From: Flammeovirga sp. SJP92
GTDB taxonomy: Bacteria > Bacteroidota > Bacteroidia > Cytophagales > Flammeovirgaceae
Direction: 5' to 3'
DNA: 64,000 nt
NCBI RefSeq assembly: GCF_001583495.1
Contig: NZ_LQAQ01000014.1
Coordinates: 62,001-126,000, forward strand
The position numbers and the translations under genes were made by a program. The notes beneath the pieces are model-generated. The model worked only from the letters and a program-made list of their open reading frames with translations. It was not told the DNA's origin and made no database searches. Of this stretch, positions 38,152 through 47,018 are shown in pieces (position 1 is the first letter of the stretch; the number at the start of each line of letters is the position of its first letter).

Positions 38152-38490
38152 TTAGTATCTTCCACCACCTCTATTGTAACCACCTCCGCCGTAACCGCCA
38201 CCGCGGTTACCGCCACCATATCCACCACCACGGTTTCCACCGTTGTTTTCACGTGGACGAGCTTGTTTTACTACAATAGTACGGCCATCTAATTCTGACT
38301 CATTCAATTGCTCGATAGCAGTAGTTGCTTCCTCATCGTTTGGCATCTCAACGAAACCAAAACCTTTAGAACGCTCCGTTTCACGATCATAAACTACTTT
38401 AGCAGAGGATACTTCCCCGAAGTTTTCAAATAATACTCTTAATGCTTCTTCTTGAGTATTATAATTTAATTTTGCTACAAAGATATTCAT
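38152..38490 (-). CDS. RNA-binding protein with one RRM and glycine-rich tail
   Basis: A 112-residue protein. RNP2 is IFVAKL (3-8) and RNP1 is KGFGFVEM (42-49), the two RNA-contact motifs of the RRM fold. Residues 85-112 are a Gly/Arg/Tyr/Asn-rich tail with GGGYGGG repeats. Such proteins in Bacteroidota are often cold-induced and are thought to act as RNA chaperones, possibly in place of some Csp functions. I chose ATG at 38490; an upstream in-frame ATG at 38562 would add a hydrophobic stretch foreign to the family. Upstream bases to 38864 hold no gene. Confidence 0.92.
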   Translation of the reverse strand: MNIFVAKLNYNTQEEALRVLFENFGEVSSAKVVYDRETERSKGFGFVEMPNDEEATTAIEQLNESELDGRTIVVKQARPRENNGGNRGGGYGGGNRGGGYGGGGYNRGGGRY

Positions 38491-38864
38491 CTTCAACAAA
38501 TAAAAATGGTAATAAAAAAAACAAATATTGAGATGAAATATCAAATGTGAAAAACGATCCAAAACTGGAAACTACCGTATTTTAAATAGTTATAAATAAG
38601 AAACTCAACTCATATACATGCAAGGTAGCCAAAAATATTAGAAGTATGCATTAAAATATTAAAAAATCTATATTAATTTATTATTTAGAATCAATTTATC
38701 TTAATATTCAGATTTTCAACACTTTACAAAAACGCTATTCTTGTATTATCAAAATAATAATATTTTACCTGTAAATAATACACTAAAATCTTATTTCTTA
38801 AACAAATCATAATAGAAAATAAATATTCATATATTCGCACATTATACACCTAAACTTTTTGATT

Positions 38865-39266
38865 ATGTTGGACGAGAAAACTCCCAAAGGGGAATTATTA
38901 CTACGTACCCTAGCTATGCCTGCTGATACCAATGCAAACGGAGATATTTTTGGTGGTTGGATTATGTCACAAATGGATATTGCCGGTGGAATTTTAGCAA
39001 AAGAAACAGCATTGGGAAGAACTGTTACTGTTGCTGTCGATGGCATGACTTTCCATAAGCCAGTAAGTGTAGGAGATGCTGTTTGTGTTTATGGAGAAGT
39101 TATTAAAACGGGCAGAACTTCTCTTAAAATCCATCTGGAAGTATGGGCAAAGCCGTTATTAAAAGGACACACTGACCTCCATAACTATTTGGTTACTGAA
39201 GGTACTTTTGTGTATGTTTCTATTGATGATGATAAAAAACCAAAACCTATTCCAACTACTGTATAG
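38865..39266 (+). CDS. Acyl-CoA thioesterase (YciA-like hotdog protein)
   Basis: A 133-residue hotdog-fold protein. AMPADTNANGDIFGGWIMSQ is the family's catalytic stretch (Asn/Asp in NGDIFGGW), followed by AVDGMTFHKPVSVGDAVCVY. Cleaves acyl-CoA to free acid and CoA in the cytosol. The ATG at 38865 gives MLDEKTPKGELL; a TTG two codons upstream is less likely. Divergent from the RRM gene; convergent with argS. Confidence 0.9.
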   Translation: MLDEKTPKGELLLRTLAMPADTNANGDIFGGWIMSQMDIAGGILAKETALGRTVTVAVDGMTFHKPVSVGDAVCVYGEVIKTGRTSLKIHLEVWAKPLLKGHTDLHNYLVTEGTFVYVSIDDDKKPKPIPTTV

Positions 39267-39286
39267 AACTTTCTACTAAAAATGAT

Positions 39287-39321
39287 AAAAGGCTACTTCC
39301 TCAGTGAAAAAGTAGCCTTTT
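39287..39321. terminator. Bidirectional terminator between thioesterase and argS
   Basis: AAAAGGCTACTT and AAGTAGCCTTTT form a 12-bp stem with an 11-base loop and A/T ends on both sides. Serves both convergent genes. Confidence 0.85.
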
Positions 39322-39342
39322 AACTATTTGAATATCTATTTC

Positions 39343-41259
39343 TTACATTCTTGACGGCGATTGAACACCAATCAAGCTTAATGCAATTCTAATAGCATCA
39401 GAAGATTGTTTTGACAACGCAATTCTAAATGCTTTCTTCTTAGTATCCTCTTCGTTGAAAATTGGTGACTCAGAGTATACTTTAGAGTATTGTTTTGCCA
39501 CATCAAAAGCATAATTTGCAATGATTGATGGAGCATAAGCATCTGCTGATTCAACAATTTTATCATTTAGTTTTGATAATAATGCAACTAAATCGGCTTC
39601 TGCTTCAGAGATTTCAGTTAACCCTTTGTATGATTCAGCTGAGTAATCAATACCATCTTTATCCGCTCTTCTTAATAAAGCTTGAATCTTAGCGTGATTG
39701 TATTGAATATACACACCAGTATCCCCCTGGAAATCAATTGATTCCTTTGGATTGAAAAGCATCGTTTTCTTAGGATCTACTTTCAATAAGTAATATTTCA
39801 ATGCACCTAATGCCAGTTGCTTGAATAAAACTTTTGCTTCTTCAGGTGTGAAGCCGTCAATTTTACCAGACTCTTCTGTTCTTTCTTGAGCGGTATCAAT
39901 CATTTCCTGAATCAAATCATCAGCATCAACAACAGTTCCTTCACGTGATTTCATTTTACCTTCAGGTAATTCAACCATACCATAAGATAAATGATAAATT
40001 CCATCAGCATAAGAACGGCCCATTTTTTTCATGATCGCTTGAAGTACTTTAAAGTGGTAATCCTGCTCGTTACCCACAACATAAACAGATTTGTTCATGC
40101 CAAAGTCTTTGTATTTCAAATCAGCAGTACCCATGTCCTGCGTCATATAAACTGCAGTACCATCTCCTCTTAGTACAAGTTTCTCATCCAGTTTTTCTGC
40201 TTTTAGATCGATCCAAACTGACCCGTTCTCCTTTTTGAAGAAAACTCCTTTATCTAAACCTTCTTGAACGATATCTTTACCTAGAAGATAAGTTTGAGAT
40301 TCATAATATACATTATCGAACTCAACTCCCATCATTTCATAAGACTGAGCAAAACCTGCATATACCCAATCATTCATTTTCTTCCAAAGGGCCACAGTTT
40401 CTTCATCTCCTGCTTCCCACTTTCTAAGCATTTCTTGAGCCTCTAATAAAAGAGGTGCATTTTTCTCTGCATACTCAAATAAAGCCTTGATATCTTTAAT
40501 CTGAACTTTTTCTTCATCCGTCAAAGGAATTTTATTTTTCTTGGAAGCACCTTTTGCCTCTATCGACTTTTTCAATGCTTTCAAGTCTTCAATACCTTCC
40601 AAAGATGGATAGTCCGATTTCTTTTCTTCAATTAATTGAGCAATCTCTGATTTGTATGCCTTATCAAAAGCTACATAATAATTACCCACTAATTTATCAC
40701 CTTTCAATGTTTCACTTGGCTCCTCACCTTTCCCGAACTTTGTGTAAGCCAACATTGATTTACAAATATGAATACCTCTGTCATTAACAAGGTTTACCTT
40801 TTGTACATCATAGCCCGCCGCATCTAAAATTAAAGAAACAGAGTGACCTAAAAAGTTATTTCTTAAGTGACCCAGGTGAAGAGGTTTGTTGGTATTTGGA
40901 GAAGAATACTCTACCATCACTTTTTCACCGTTACTTGGTAAATGACCGTAGTTTTTATCCTCAGCAATCTCTGCTAAAGTATTTACCCAAATACCTTTAC
41001 TGATTACCAAGTTTAAGAATCCTTTTACAATATTATAATCGGCAACTGCCTCCGTGTTCTCTTTCAAGTACCTTCCGATTTCCTCACCGATTTCCACTGG
41101 GTTTTTACCCAATTGTTTTGTCAATGAAAAAGTCACGAAAGTCAAAGAACCTTCAAACTCTTTTTTTGTAGGTTGTAATACAATTCTGGAAGTAGGTAAT
41201 TCTACATCATAAATTGCCTTTACTGCTTCGGCAATACCATTTATAATTTGTTGCTCCAT
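39343..41259 (-). CDS. argS: Arginyl-tRNA synthetase
   Basis: Class I aminoacyl-tRNA synthetase of 638 residues that charges tRNA-Arg. The N-terminal Arg-tRNA domain starts MEQQIINGIAEAVK. The HIGH signature is the HLGHLRN in SSPNTNKPLHLGHLRNNFLG; the KMSKS-like loop is GKMKSREGT, where one residue differs as is common in ArgRS. The anticodon-binding DALR domain ends VQSPSRM. Normal length for Bacteroidota ArgRS. A gap of 484 bases separates it from the divergent glycosyltransferase gene. Confidence 0.97.
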   Translation of the reverse strand: MEQQIINGIAEAVKAIYDVELPTSRIVLQPTKKEFEGSLTFVTFSLTKQLGKNPVEIGEEIGRYLKENTEAVADYNIVKGFLNLVISKGIWVNTLAEIAEDKNYGHLPSNGEKVMVEYSSPNTNKPLHLGHLRNNFLGHSVSLILDAAGYDVQKVNLVNDRGIHICKSMLAYTKFGKGEEPSETLKGDKLVGNYYVAFDKAYKSEIAQLIEEKKSDYPSLEGIEDLKALKKSIEAKGASKKNKIPLTDEEKVQIKDIKALFEYAEKNAPLLLEAQEMLRKWEAGDEETVALWKKMNDWVYAGFAQSYEMMGVEFDNVYYESQTYLLGKDIVQEGLDKGVFFKKENGSVWIDLKAEKLDEKLVLRGDGTAVYMTQDMGTADLKYKDFGMNKSVYVVGNEQDYHFKVLQAIMKKMGRSYADGIYHLSYGMVELPEGKMKSREGTVVDADDLIQEMIDTAQERTEESGKIDGFTPEEAKVLFKQLALGALKYYLLKVDPKKTMLFNPKESIDFQGDTGVYIQYNHAKIQALLRRADKDGIDYSAESYKGLTEISEAEADLVALLSKLNDKIVESADAYAPSIIANYAFDVAKQYSKVYSESPIFNEEDTKKKAFRIALSKQSSDAIRIALSLIGVQSPSRM

Positions 41260-41743
41260 TTTCTAATTAAGATTTTTCTTGCTTCTAAAAGCAAATTGAT
41301 CTGCAAAATTACTCCTTTGTCATAAAAGTCAAAAGATACATCCTTAATAGTTGTATTTTTTTACATTTTGGCCACTGTTTTGTATATTACTATTCTGATT
41401 ATTCAATTTCCAGATATCACTTAGTGTATAATAAAAGAAGTACTACTGACTCCAGCGATTATCATTAAAAGAAATTTATAAAGTAATACTCTCTTCAAAA
41501 GAAAAAGAGGTTCGAGTGTAAAAAATAAATAACTACGAAAAAATAAAAATGGATTTTTTATACAATCATCAGTTTTGATGAGCGAAATGATTACTGTTTT
41601 AAAACTTTCCGTTGAAATTCATATGAGCTCGTTAAGAGTTATTAGAAATGAATAATGCATCTTCTCTCTTTTAATATACAACAACACTTAATTATTAGAA
41701 TATAATTAATAAAAGATATTCTTTGATTATTATCTTTGCATTT
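41260..41743. other. Long intergenic region
   Basis: About 480 bases with no convincing gene. A TATCTTTG at 41731-41738 matches the -7 consensus TAnnTTTG just before the ATG at 41744, which would give an almost leaderless transcript. A GGTTCGAGT at 41509 recalls a tRNA T-loop but no tRNA folds around it. Confidence 0.4.
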
Positions 41744-42538
41744 ATGGTTAAAATTAGCGTCGTCACTATTTCATTCAATTGTGAAAATGAAATCGAAGAC
41801 ACTTTAAAGAGTGTCATTCATCAGGATTATCCAAATATAGAATACGTAGTTGTAGATGGAGGATCAGATGATAAGACCCCTGCAATCATTGAAAAATACA
41901 AAAAAGACATTGATGTATATGTATCTGAAAAAGATAAAGGCATATATGATGCAATGAACAAAGGCGTAAAATTATCTTCCGGAGACTGGGTTATTTTTAT
42001 GAATGCTGGTGATGTATTTTATGAAAATACCACAATTTCTAAAATGTTTGCCCAAGTACAACCAGCGGCTCAATTATTATACGGAGATCATGAAGTAGTT
42101 TACGAACATTTAACCAAAGTAAAAACTGCAGGAAGTCCCAACCAGTTATGGAAAGGAATGATCTGCAGTCATCAAGCTTTATTTGTTAAAAGGGAACTGT
42201 TAGTTCAATTCCCTTTTGAATGGGAAAAATGGAAAGTATCAGCCGACTTTCACTTTATTTTCAACAGATGGTATGAGGGTGCCCCTTTTCAGCATGTTAA
42301 TGTTTTTGTAACAAAATTTGCAGCTGGTGGATTGTCTGATGTAGGCTCGATTGATTCAAAATTGGAGACATGGAAAATCGTTAAAGAAAGAATGGACTCA
42401 CCAGCAGTGGATGAATACTATAATTCTTTAATTAAATATGAAAAATATGTCAATCTCTTGAGGAAGTCCATGCCAAATGCCGCCTTTGAAAAATTGATGA
42501 AATTAAAAAATAAGGTGAAAGGAGCTGACATTAAATAG
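41744..42538 (+). CDS. Glycosyltransferase family 2
   Basis: A 264-residue GT-A enzyme of the WcaA/ WcaE-like group: MVKISVVTISFNCENEIEDT, VVDGGSDDKTPAIIEKYK, DVYVSEKDKGIYDAMNKGVK, and MNAGDVFYE with the metal-binding Asp. It resembles the enzyme at 25961 in order of motifs but stands alone, outside the EPS locus. An in-frame TTG at 41723 would add seven residues. Followed six bases later by the RlmI-like gene, so probably co-transcribed with it. Confidence 0.9.
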   Translation: MVKISVVTISFNCENEIEDTLKSVIHQDYPNIEYVVVDGGSDDKTPAIIEKYKKDIDVYVSEKDKGIYDAMNKGVKLSSGDWVIFMNAGDVFYENTTISKMFAQVQPAAQLLYGDHEVVYEHLTKVKTAGSPNQLWKGMICSHQALFVKRELLVQFPFEWEKWKVSADFHFIFNRWYEGAPFQHVNVFVTKFAAGGLSDVGSIDSKLETWKIVKERMDSPAVDEYYNSLIKYEKYVNLLRKSMPNAAFEKLMKLKNKVKGADIK

Positions 42539-42544
42539 AAGAAA

Positions 42545-43729
42545 TTGGAAAAAATATACATCAAAAAAAATAAACTCAAGGCTCTTGAAAATAGACATCC
42601 TTGGGTTTACTCTGGTGCTGTAGCAAAAATGCCAGAAGGACTCAATGATGGTGATATTGTTGAGATTGTACATAGTAACGACAAACGTTTAGGCTATGGG
42701 TTTTATGCTCCTGGTAATCAAATTGTTTGTAGAATATTTGAATATACTAGAAAAGAAATAGACCCTACTTCTCAAGAGTACTGGTCCGATAAAATTGCTA
42801 AAGCTTATGCGTTGAGAAAAGCTCATGTAATTACTGATGAAACCAATTGTTATCGATTAATTCATGGTGAAGGTGACTTTTTCCCTGGATTAATTGCTGA
42901 TGTATATGACGACCTTATTTCACTTCAGATTCTGATCAAAGGGGTTGACCGCATCGCTCCAATGATCATCAAAGCATTCCAGGCATTAGGTTTTGAAAGA
43001 ATTTACAATAAGAGTAAAGAAATTTCAAAACGTCTTGAAAATGTTGAAACACCAAAAGGATGGCTTACTGAAAAGCAAGGTTCTCCAAAAGTAGAGGTGC
43101 TGGAAAATGGGGTAAAGTTTTGGGTGGATGTTGAAACAGGTCAGAAAACTGGTTTCTTCTTAGATCAAAGAGATGCAAGAGCATTGGTTGGCCAATATTC
43201 TAAAGGAGCAAAAGTGCTCAATACATTCAGTTATAGTGGTGGTTTCAGTATGTACGCTCTTAAGGCCGGTGCCACTTTGGTCCATTCTGTAGACGCTTCT
43301 CAAGGTGCTATTGATCTTTGTGATGAAAATGCCGTTTTGAATGGTTTCGATAATGGAGAACACCAAGGGTTCTGTGCTGATGTTTTCGAACATCTGACTA
43401 AAATGGAAAGAGACGACTATGATGTAGTGATTCTTGATCCACCTGCCTTTGCAAAATCGGCTAAAGCAGTTACTGCCGCTGCAAGAGGTTACAAACAACT
43501 CAATTTAAAAGCTTTAAGAAAAATAAAGCCGGGTGGAATTATCTTCACGTTCTCTTGTTCTCAGAAAATTGACAAAGAACTTTTCAGAAAGATTGTATTC
43601 CAAGCGGCGGCTGAAGCTCACAGAAACGTGAGAATTTTACATCAAACTACACAACCAAACTGCCACCCTATCAATATTTTCTACCCAGAAAACGAATATT
43701 TAAAAGGATTGGTACTTTATGTAGAATAA
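42545..43729 (+). CDS. 23S rRNA cytosine methyltransferase-like protein (RlmI family)
   Basis: A 394-residue SAM-dependent methyltransferase. The N-terminal PUA domain (IKKNKLKALENRHPWVYSGA) is followed by a Rossmann methylase with FWVDVETGQKTGFFLDQRDAR, the SAM loop VLNTFSYSGGFSMYALKAGA and the catalytic motif VILDPPAFAKS. E. coli RlmI makes m5C1962 in 23S rRNA; the same target is likely but not certain here. Starts at TTG, six bases after the glycosyltransferase stop. Confidence 0.93.
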   Translation: MEKIYIKKNKLKALENRHPWVYSGAVAKMPEGLNDGDIVEIVHSNDKRLGYGFYAPGNQIVCRIFEYTRKEIDPTSQEYWSDKIAKAYALRKAHVITDETNCYRLIHGEGDFFPGLIADVYDDLISLQILIKGVDRIAPMIIKAFQALGFERIYNKSKEISKRLENVETPKGWLTEKQGSPKVEVLENGVKFWVDVETGQKTGFFLDQRDARALVGQYSKGAKVLNTFSYSGGFSMYALKAGATLVHSVDASQGAIDLCDENAVLNGFDNGEHQGFCADVFEHLTKMERDDYDVVILDPPAFAKSAKAVTAAARGYKQLNLKALRKIKPGGIIFTFSCSQKIDKELFRKIVFQAAAEAHRNVRILHQTTQPNCHPINIFYPENEYLKGLVLYVE

Positions 43730-43755
43730 ATCTGTATTAAGTCTTCGTTTAAATT

Positions 43756-43794
43756 AAATGCCATATCAAGAATACTTACAAACCTATGGCATTT
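43756..43794 (+). terminator. Possible terminator after the RlmI-like gene
   Basis: AAATGCCATA (43756-43765) pairs with TATGGCATTT (43785-43794), a 10-bp stem with a 19-base loop, 27 bases past the stop. No clean T run follows, so activity is uncertain. Confidence 0.4.
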
Positions 43795-43854
43795 CATTTG
43801 TGAAAAAGAAAACAATTTTCCAATTTAAAACTACAGTACTATCATTGGAAATAA

Positions 43855-44391
43855 ATGATACTATCAGACACTAAAATATTAGAAGAAATAGAAAAGGGCA
43901 CAATACTTATTGAGCCTTTCAACGAAGAATGCTTGGGAACTAACTCTTATGATGTTCATTTGGGTAGACATCTTGCTGTTTACAAAAATGAGGTTCTAGA
44001 TGCCAAAGCACACAACGAAATTGAAACCTTTGAGATCCCAGATGAAGGCATTATTCTTCATCCGGGAAAAATATATCTTGGCGTAACAAAAGAGTATACA
44101 GAAACACTTGAACATGTTGCTTTTCTAGAAGGGCTTTCCAGTGTGGGAAGGCTTGGAATCAGCATCAATGCCAATTCAAGAGCCGGCGATGTGGGGTTCT
44201 GTAATACTTGGACTTTAGAGATTAGCGTTGCTCAACCTGTTAGACTTTATAAAAATATGCCAATTGGACAGTTATTTTATTTTAAAGTTGAGGGAGATAT
44301 CACAAATTATTACCATATTAAAAAAGACGCAAAATACATCGACAGGACCATGAAACCTGTAGAGTCAATGATGTATAAAAATAAATTTTAG
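43855..44391 (+). CDS. dcd: dCTP deaminase
   Basis: Deaminates dCTP to dUTP, supplying dTMP synthesis. The 178-residue trimeric dUTPase-fold protein has LIEPFNEECLGTNSYDVHLG at the N terminus, LEGLSSVGRLGISINANSRAG (the catalytic Ser/Arg/Glu region) and TWTLEISVAQPVRLYKNMPIG. Length is normal. The next gene starts one base after its stop. Confidence 0.95.
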   Translation: MILSDTKILEEIEKGTILIEPFNEECLGTNSYDVHLGRHLAVYKNEVLDAKAHNEIETFEIPDEGIILHPGKIYLGVTKEYTETLEHVAFLEGLSSVGRLGISINANSRAGDVGFCNTWTLEISVAQPVRLYKNMPIGQLFYFKVEGDITNYYHIKKDAKYIDRTMKPVESMMYKNKF

Positions 44392-44392
44392 C

Positions 44393-45175
44393 ATGAAACA
44401 AATCCTTTTATTACTCTTATTCTCCTCGTTTTTGATAGGATGTGATACTTACAAAGAAACATTCGACGCCGCAGGAACGGGGGAATTAACAATCAAATTA
44501 AACCTTTTGCATGATGATGATTCTCTAACTTACAATAAAGAGTATATCAATGCTCTAAGTCAGAACTACACCATCAGCGACTTCCGCTTTTACTTGTCCA
44601 ATATTGTATTAAGGGACACTTCAGCCACCAATTATTTCAAAATTCCTGAAAGCTACCATTTGATTGAGATGATTGACAAAGCAGACACAAGTATTGTACT
44701 GACAGGTCTTCCAAATCACGCTTTTTCAGAATTAGAATTTTCTATTGGTGTTGATAATGCAGCCAATTATAGCACTGATCAAGTTGGTGACCTTGACCCT
44801 GCCAATGGTATGGCTTGGAATTGGGATACCGGATACAAGTTCATGTTAACAGAGGGACTTCGCTTGATTGATGATGTAAATACAAAAGGCTTAGTATACC
44901 ACATTGGTGGTGATGCTAATTATAGAACGGTAAAGTTTAGTGGCAAAGAGATTTACCTCAACAAAAACAACAAACAAGAAATTGTACTCGATGTTCATGT
45001 AGACTTTATTTTTGGAGATAAAAAAGAAGCTCTAAAACCTGAAGATCAAAGAAATACCAATTTCATTGATTTTAATAATGATACCGATCAAGACACTATG
45101 TTTGGACCTAATACTCAACTAATCGCTGACAATTACGCTCAGATGTTCGAATGGAAAGAAATCTTTGTAAAATAG
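44393..45175 (+). CDS. MbnP-like metal-binding lipoprotein
   Basis: A 260-residue lipoprotein with signal LLLLLFSSFLIGC. GELTIKLNLLHDDDSLTYNKEY, ALSQNYTISDFRFYLSNIVL and GMAWNWDTGYKFMLTEG match the MbnP family (copper-binding partner of the dihaem enzyme MbnH, with a conserved Trp that MbnH oxidises to kynurenine in the studied case). The WNW segment holds the candidate Trp. It is followed by an overlapping MbnH-like gene, which strongly supports the pairing. Metal and role here are inferred. It lies one base after dcd, probably by chance. Confidence 0.85.
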   Translation: MKQILLLLLFSSFLIGCDTYKETFDAAGTGELTIKLNLLHDDDSLTYNKEYINALSQNYTISDFRFYLSNIVLRDTSATNYFKIPESYHLIEMIDKADTSIVLTGLPNHAFSELEFSIGVDNAANYSTDQVGDLDPANGMAWNWDTGYKFMLTEGLRLIDDVNTKGLVYHIGGDANYRTVKFSGKEIYLNKNNKQEIVLDVHVDFIFGDKKEALKPEDQRNTNFIDFNNDTDQDTMFGPNTQLIADNYAQMFEWKEIFVK

Positions 45176-46161
45176 TTTTAACCCTTAGCATCACGGTATT
45201 TGTAGGAGCTTGTTTGTTTTCATGTGAAGAAAATAGACAAGCTTCTGTCATTTCATATGATAATATACCGGCTCCTGACCACAACAAAATGGACCTTTTA
45301 AAAGTAGAATTAGGTCGGAAACTTTTTTTTGACCCATCTCTTTCAAAAGACTCAACAGTCTCCTGTGCACACTGTCATCAGGCGAATTATGGCTTTGGAG
45401 AAAACGTTTCACTTTCTACTCAAGGAGTCAGCCACAAACCCTTGCTCAGGAATTCACCAACAATCATCAATATTGCATGGGCCAAAGGTTGGTTCTGGGA
45501 TGGAGGAGCTAAGAACATTGAATCACTGATCTTTGGACCACTTACACATGAGGATGAAATGGGTGTTGATTTAAAACTTTTGATGCGAAACATTAACGCT
45601 TCTGCATATTATAAAAAAGAGTTTAAATCGGCCTTTGGAATTGATAAAGTTTACTCTGCACACCTAGCTAGAGCTTTAGCCCAATATGTAAGAACTTTGA
45701 TATCAAATCAGAGTAAATATGATTTGTACTTGGAAGGCCGATATCAATTTTCGGAAAAAGAGGCATTAGGATATCAACTTTTTCAAAAGAACTGCAATAG
45801 TTGTCATCAAGAGCCATTTTTTACAGACTTCGGTTATCATAATAATGGACTGGATAATACATTTTCGGATGATCATGAAGGCATCAACAAAGGCAGAGGA
45901 AGGATTACTAGAGTTGACGAAGACCTGTTAAAGTACAAGACGCCTACACTGAGAAATATTTTTGCTACTGCTCCTTACATGCATGACGGCAGATTCAATT
46001 CTATCAATGAAGTATTGAATCATTATGAAAAAGAGATTAAGCACTTCCCTACGCTAGACTCCACACTGATCAATGGAATTCAACTTGATGCTTCTGAAAG
46101 AGAATATATGCTTGCATTCCTTGAAACCTTAATGGACTCCTCCTTTTTAGAGTTAAATTAA
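45151..46161 (+). CDS. Dihaem cytochrome c peroxidase (MbnH/MauG-like)
   Basis: A 336-residue lipoprotein-type dihaem protein. Two haem c sites are CAHCH (72-76) and CNSCH (215-219). LFFDPSLSKDSTVSCAHCHQ and DGGAKNIESLIFGPLTHEDE match the cytochrome c peroxidase/MauG family, and YKTPTLRNIFATAPYMHDGR is its C-terminal mark. The signal MERNLCKIVLTLSITVF ends at a Cys (FSC). It overlaps the MbnP-like gene by 25 bases, so it most likely acts on that protein. An ordinary hydrogen peroxide-scavenging peroxidase is the alternative. Confidence 0.9.
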   Translation: MERNLCKIVLTLSITVFVGACLFSCEENRQASVISYDNIPAPDHNKMDLLKVELGRKLFFDPSLSKDSTVSCAHCHQANYGFGENVSLSTQGVSHKPLLRNSPTIINIAWAKGWFWDGGAKNIESLIFGPLTHEDEMGVDLKLLMRNINASAYYKKEFKSAFGIDKVYSAHLARALAQYVRTLISNQSKYDLYLEGRYQFSEKEALGYQLFQKNCNSCHQEPFFTDFGYHNNGLDNTFSDDHEGINKGRGRITRVDEDLLKYKTPTLRNIFATAPYMHDGRFNSINEVLNHYEKEIKHFPTLDSTLINGIQLDASEREYMLAFLETLMDSSFLELN

Positions 46162-46192
46162 TTGGACTAAGACAGAATACATAGACATAAAA

Positions 46193-46224
46193 AAGACTCA
46201 ATAATTTTTTAATTATTGAGTCTT
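46193..46224. terminator. Bidirectional terminator between the peroxidase and the His-rich lipoprotein
   Basis: AAGACTCAATAATT and AATTATTGAGTCTT form a perfect 14-bp stem with a 4-base loop, with A runs before and T-rich sequence after. It lies between convergent genes. Confidence 0.75.
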
Positions 46225-46286
46225 ATATTGAAATTAATTCACTGAAAAACAGAATTGCTTTTTCAGGACATTACAATATTATATTC

Positions 46287-46826
46287 TTACTCAGCGTGTT
46301 CACCGTCTTCGTGCTCATGTCCGTGAACATGAACAGTGATGTTTTGCTGTGTTTCGTTACCTTTTTGATCCCATAAATGTAACACAAAGTGGTACTCTCC
46401 TTCTAACACACCTTCTGGCACATCAATATGTTGATGAAAATCGTGATTGTTAGGGAATACACCTTCTGGAGTTAAACCATTTTCAACTTCAGTACCAACA
46501 CCAAATTTCCACTCAATTTTCTCCGTCCACTTTGGCTCATCTTCACCGTTAGCGTTTAATCTTGAATGCGTGTGACCTTCACCCCAGTGAATATCCAACA
46601 ATACAGTTTGTAAAGCTTCACCTGCTAATTCAGCATCAATGTGAGCTTCTCCACCCATTTCTAACTCAGGTTCTTCACCTTCATCTGATAACCTTGCATG
46701 GTCGTGTGCTTCACCTTCTATAGTATAGTTACTAATTGTTGGAAGTGGTCCCTCATCAGTGTCATTGTTACAAGAAAACAAACCGATTAATAAAAGGGAG
46801 ATTAATGTAAGACTTTTTTTCATCAT
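46287..46826 (-). CDS. Histidine- and acid-rich lipoprotein (DUF4625-like)
   Basis: About 179 residues with a lipoprotein signal MMKKSLTLISLLLIGLFSC and mature start NNDTDEG. The body is unusually rich in His, Glu and Asp (GEAHDHARLSDEGEEPE, IHWGEGHTHSRL, HVHGHEHEDGEHAE at the end), as in a metal-binding surface protein. The IDIHWGEGHTH-like and LHLWDQKGN segments fit DUF4625-type domains. It is convergent with the MbnP/MbnH pair, so a shared metal theme is possible but unproven. I chose the ATG at 46826; the longer frame from 46865 lacks a signal at its start. Confidence 0.6.
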   Translation of the reverse strand: MMKKSLTLISLLLIGLFSCNNDTDEGPLPTISNYTIEGEAHDHARLSDEGEEPELEMGGEAHIDAELAGEALQTVLLDIHWGEGHTHSRLNANGEDEPKWTEKIEWKFGVGTEVENGLTPEGVFPNNHDFHQHIDVPEGVLEGEYHFVLHLWDQKGNETQQNITVHVHGHEHEDGEHAE

Positions 46827-46940
46827 TATTCTTAGTTGTTTGTGCAATACTGTCGCAAGTAGCAAATCTTTTCGCTTAAAAGCAATTTTAAAATTGAAAT
46901 ATATGTTTACAGATTACCCATGAATTCTTACAATTATTTA

Positions 46941-46948
46941 TAATTTTG
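46941..46948 (+). promoter_or_regulatory. Candidate -7 box (TAATTTTG) for the FUSC gene
   Basis: Exact match to TAnnTTTG, about 70 bases before the ATG at 47019. No clear -33 TTG is seen. Confidence 0.4.
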
Positions 46949-47018
46949 CATAAACCTATACTTCCGGTTATTTCCATATCCACGTATTAACATTATCATT
47001 TAAATCTCATCCTTTATA

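Noticed and set aside
38160-38235. Short GC-rich tandem repeat in the DNA
   Set aside because: It only encodes the Gly-rich tail of the RRM protein; no sign of a separate element.
41509-41517. GGTTCGAGT resembling a tRNA T-loop
   Set aside because: No cloverleaf, acceptor stem or CCA-like end can be built around it.
41578-41655. 25-codon open frame (MSEMITVLKL...)
   Set aside because: Too short, no terminator or conserved context, in an AT-rich gap; chance is likelier.
43160-43498. 112-codon frame opposite the RlmI-like gene
   Set aside because: Antisense shadow of a well-conserved gene, with no family motif.
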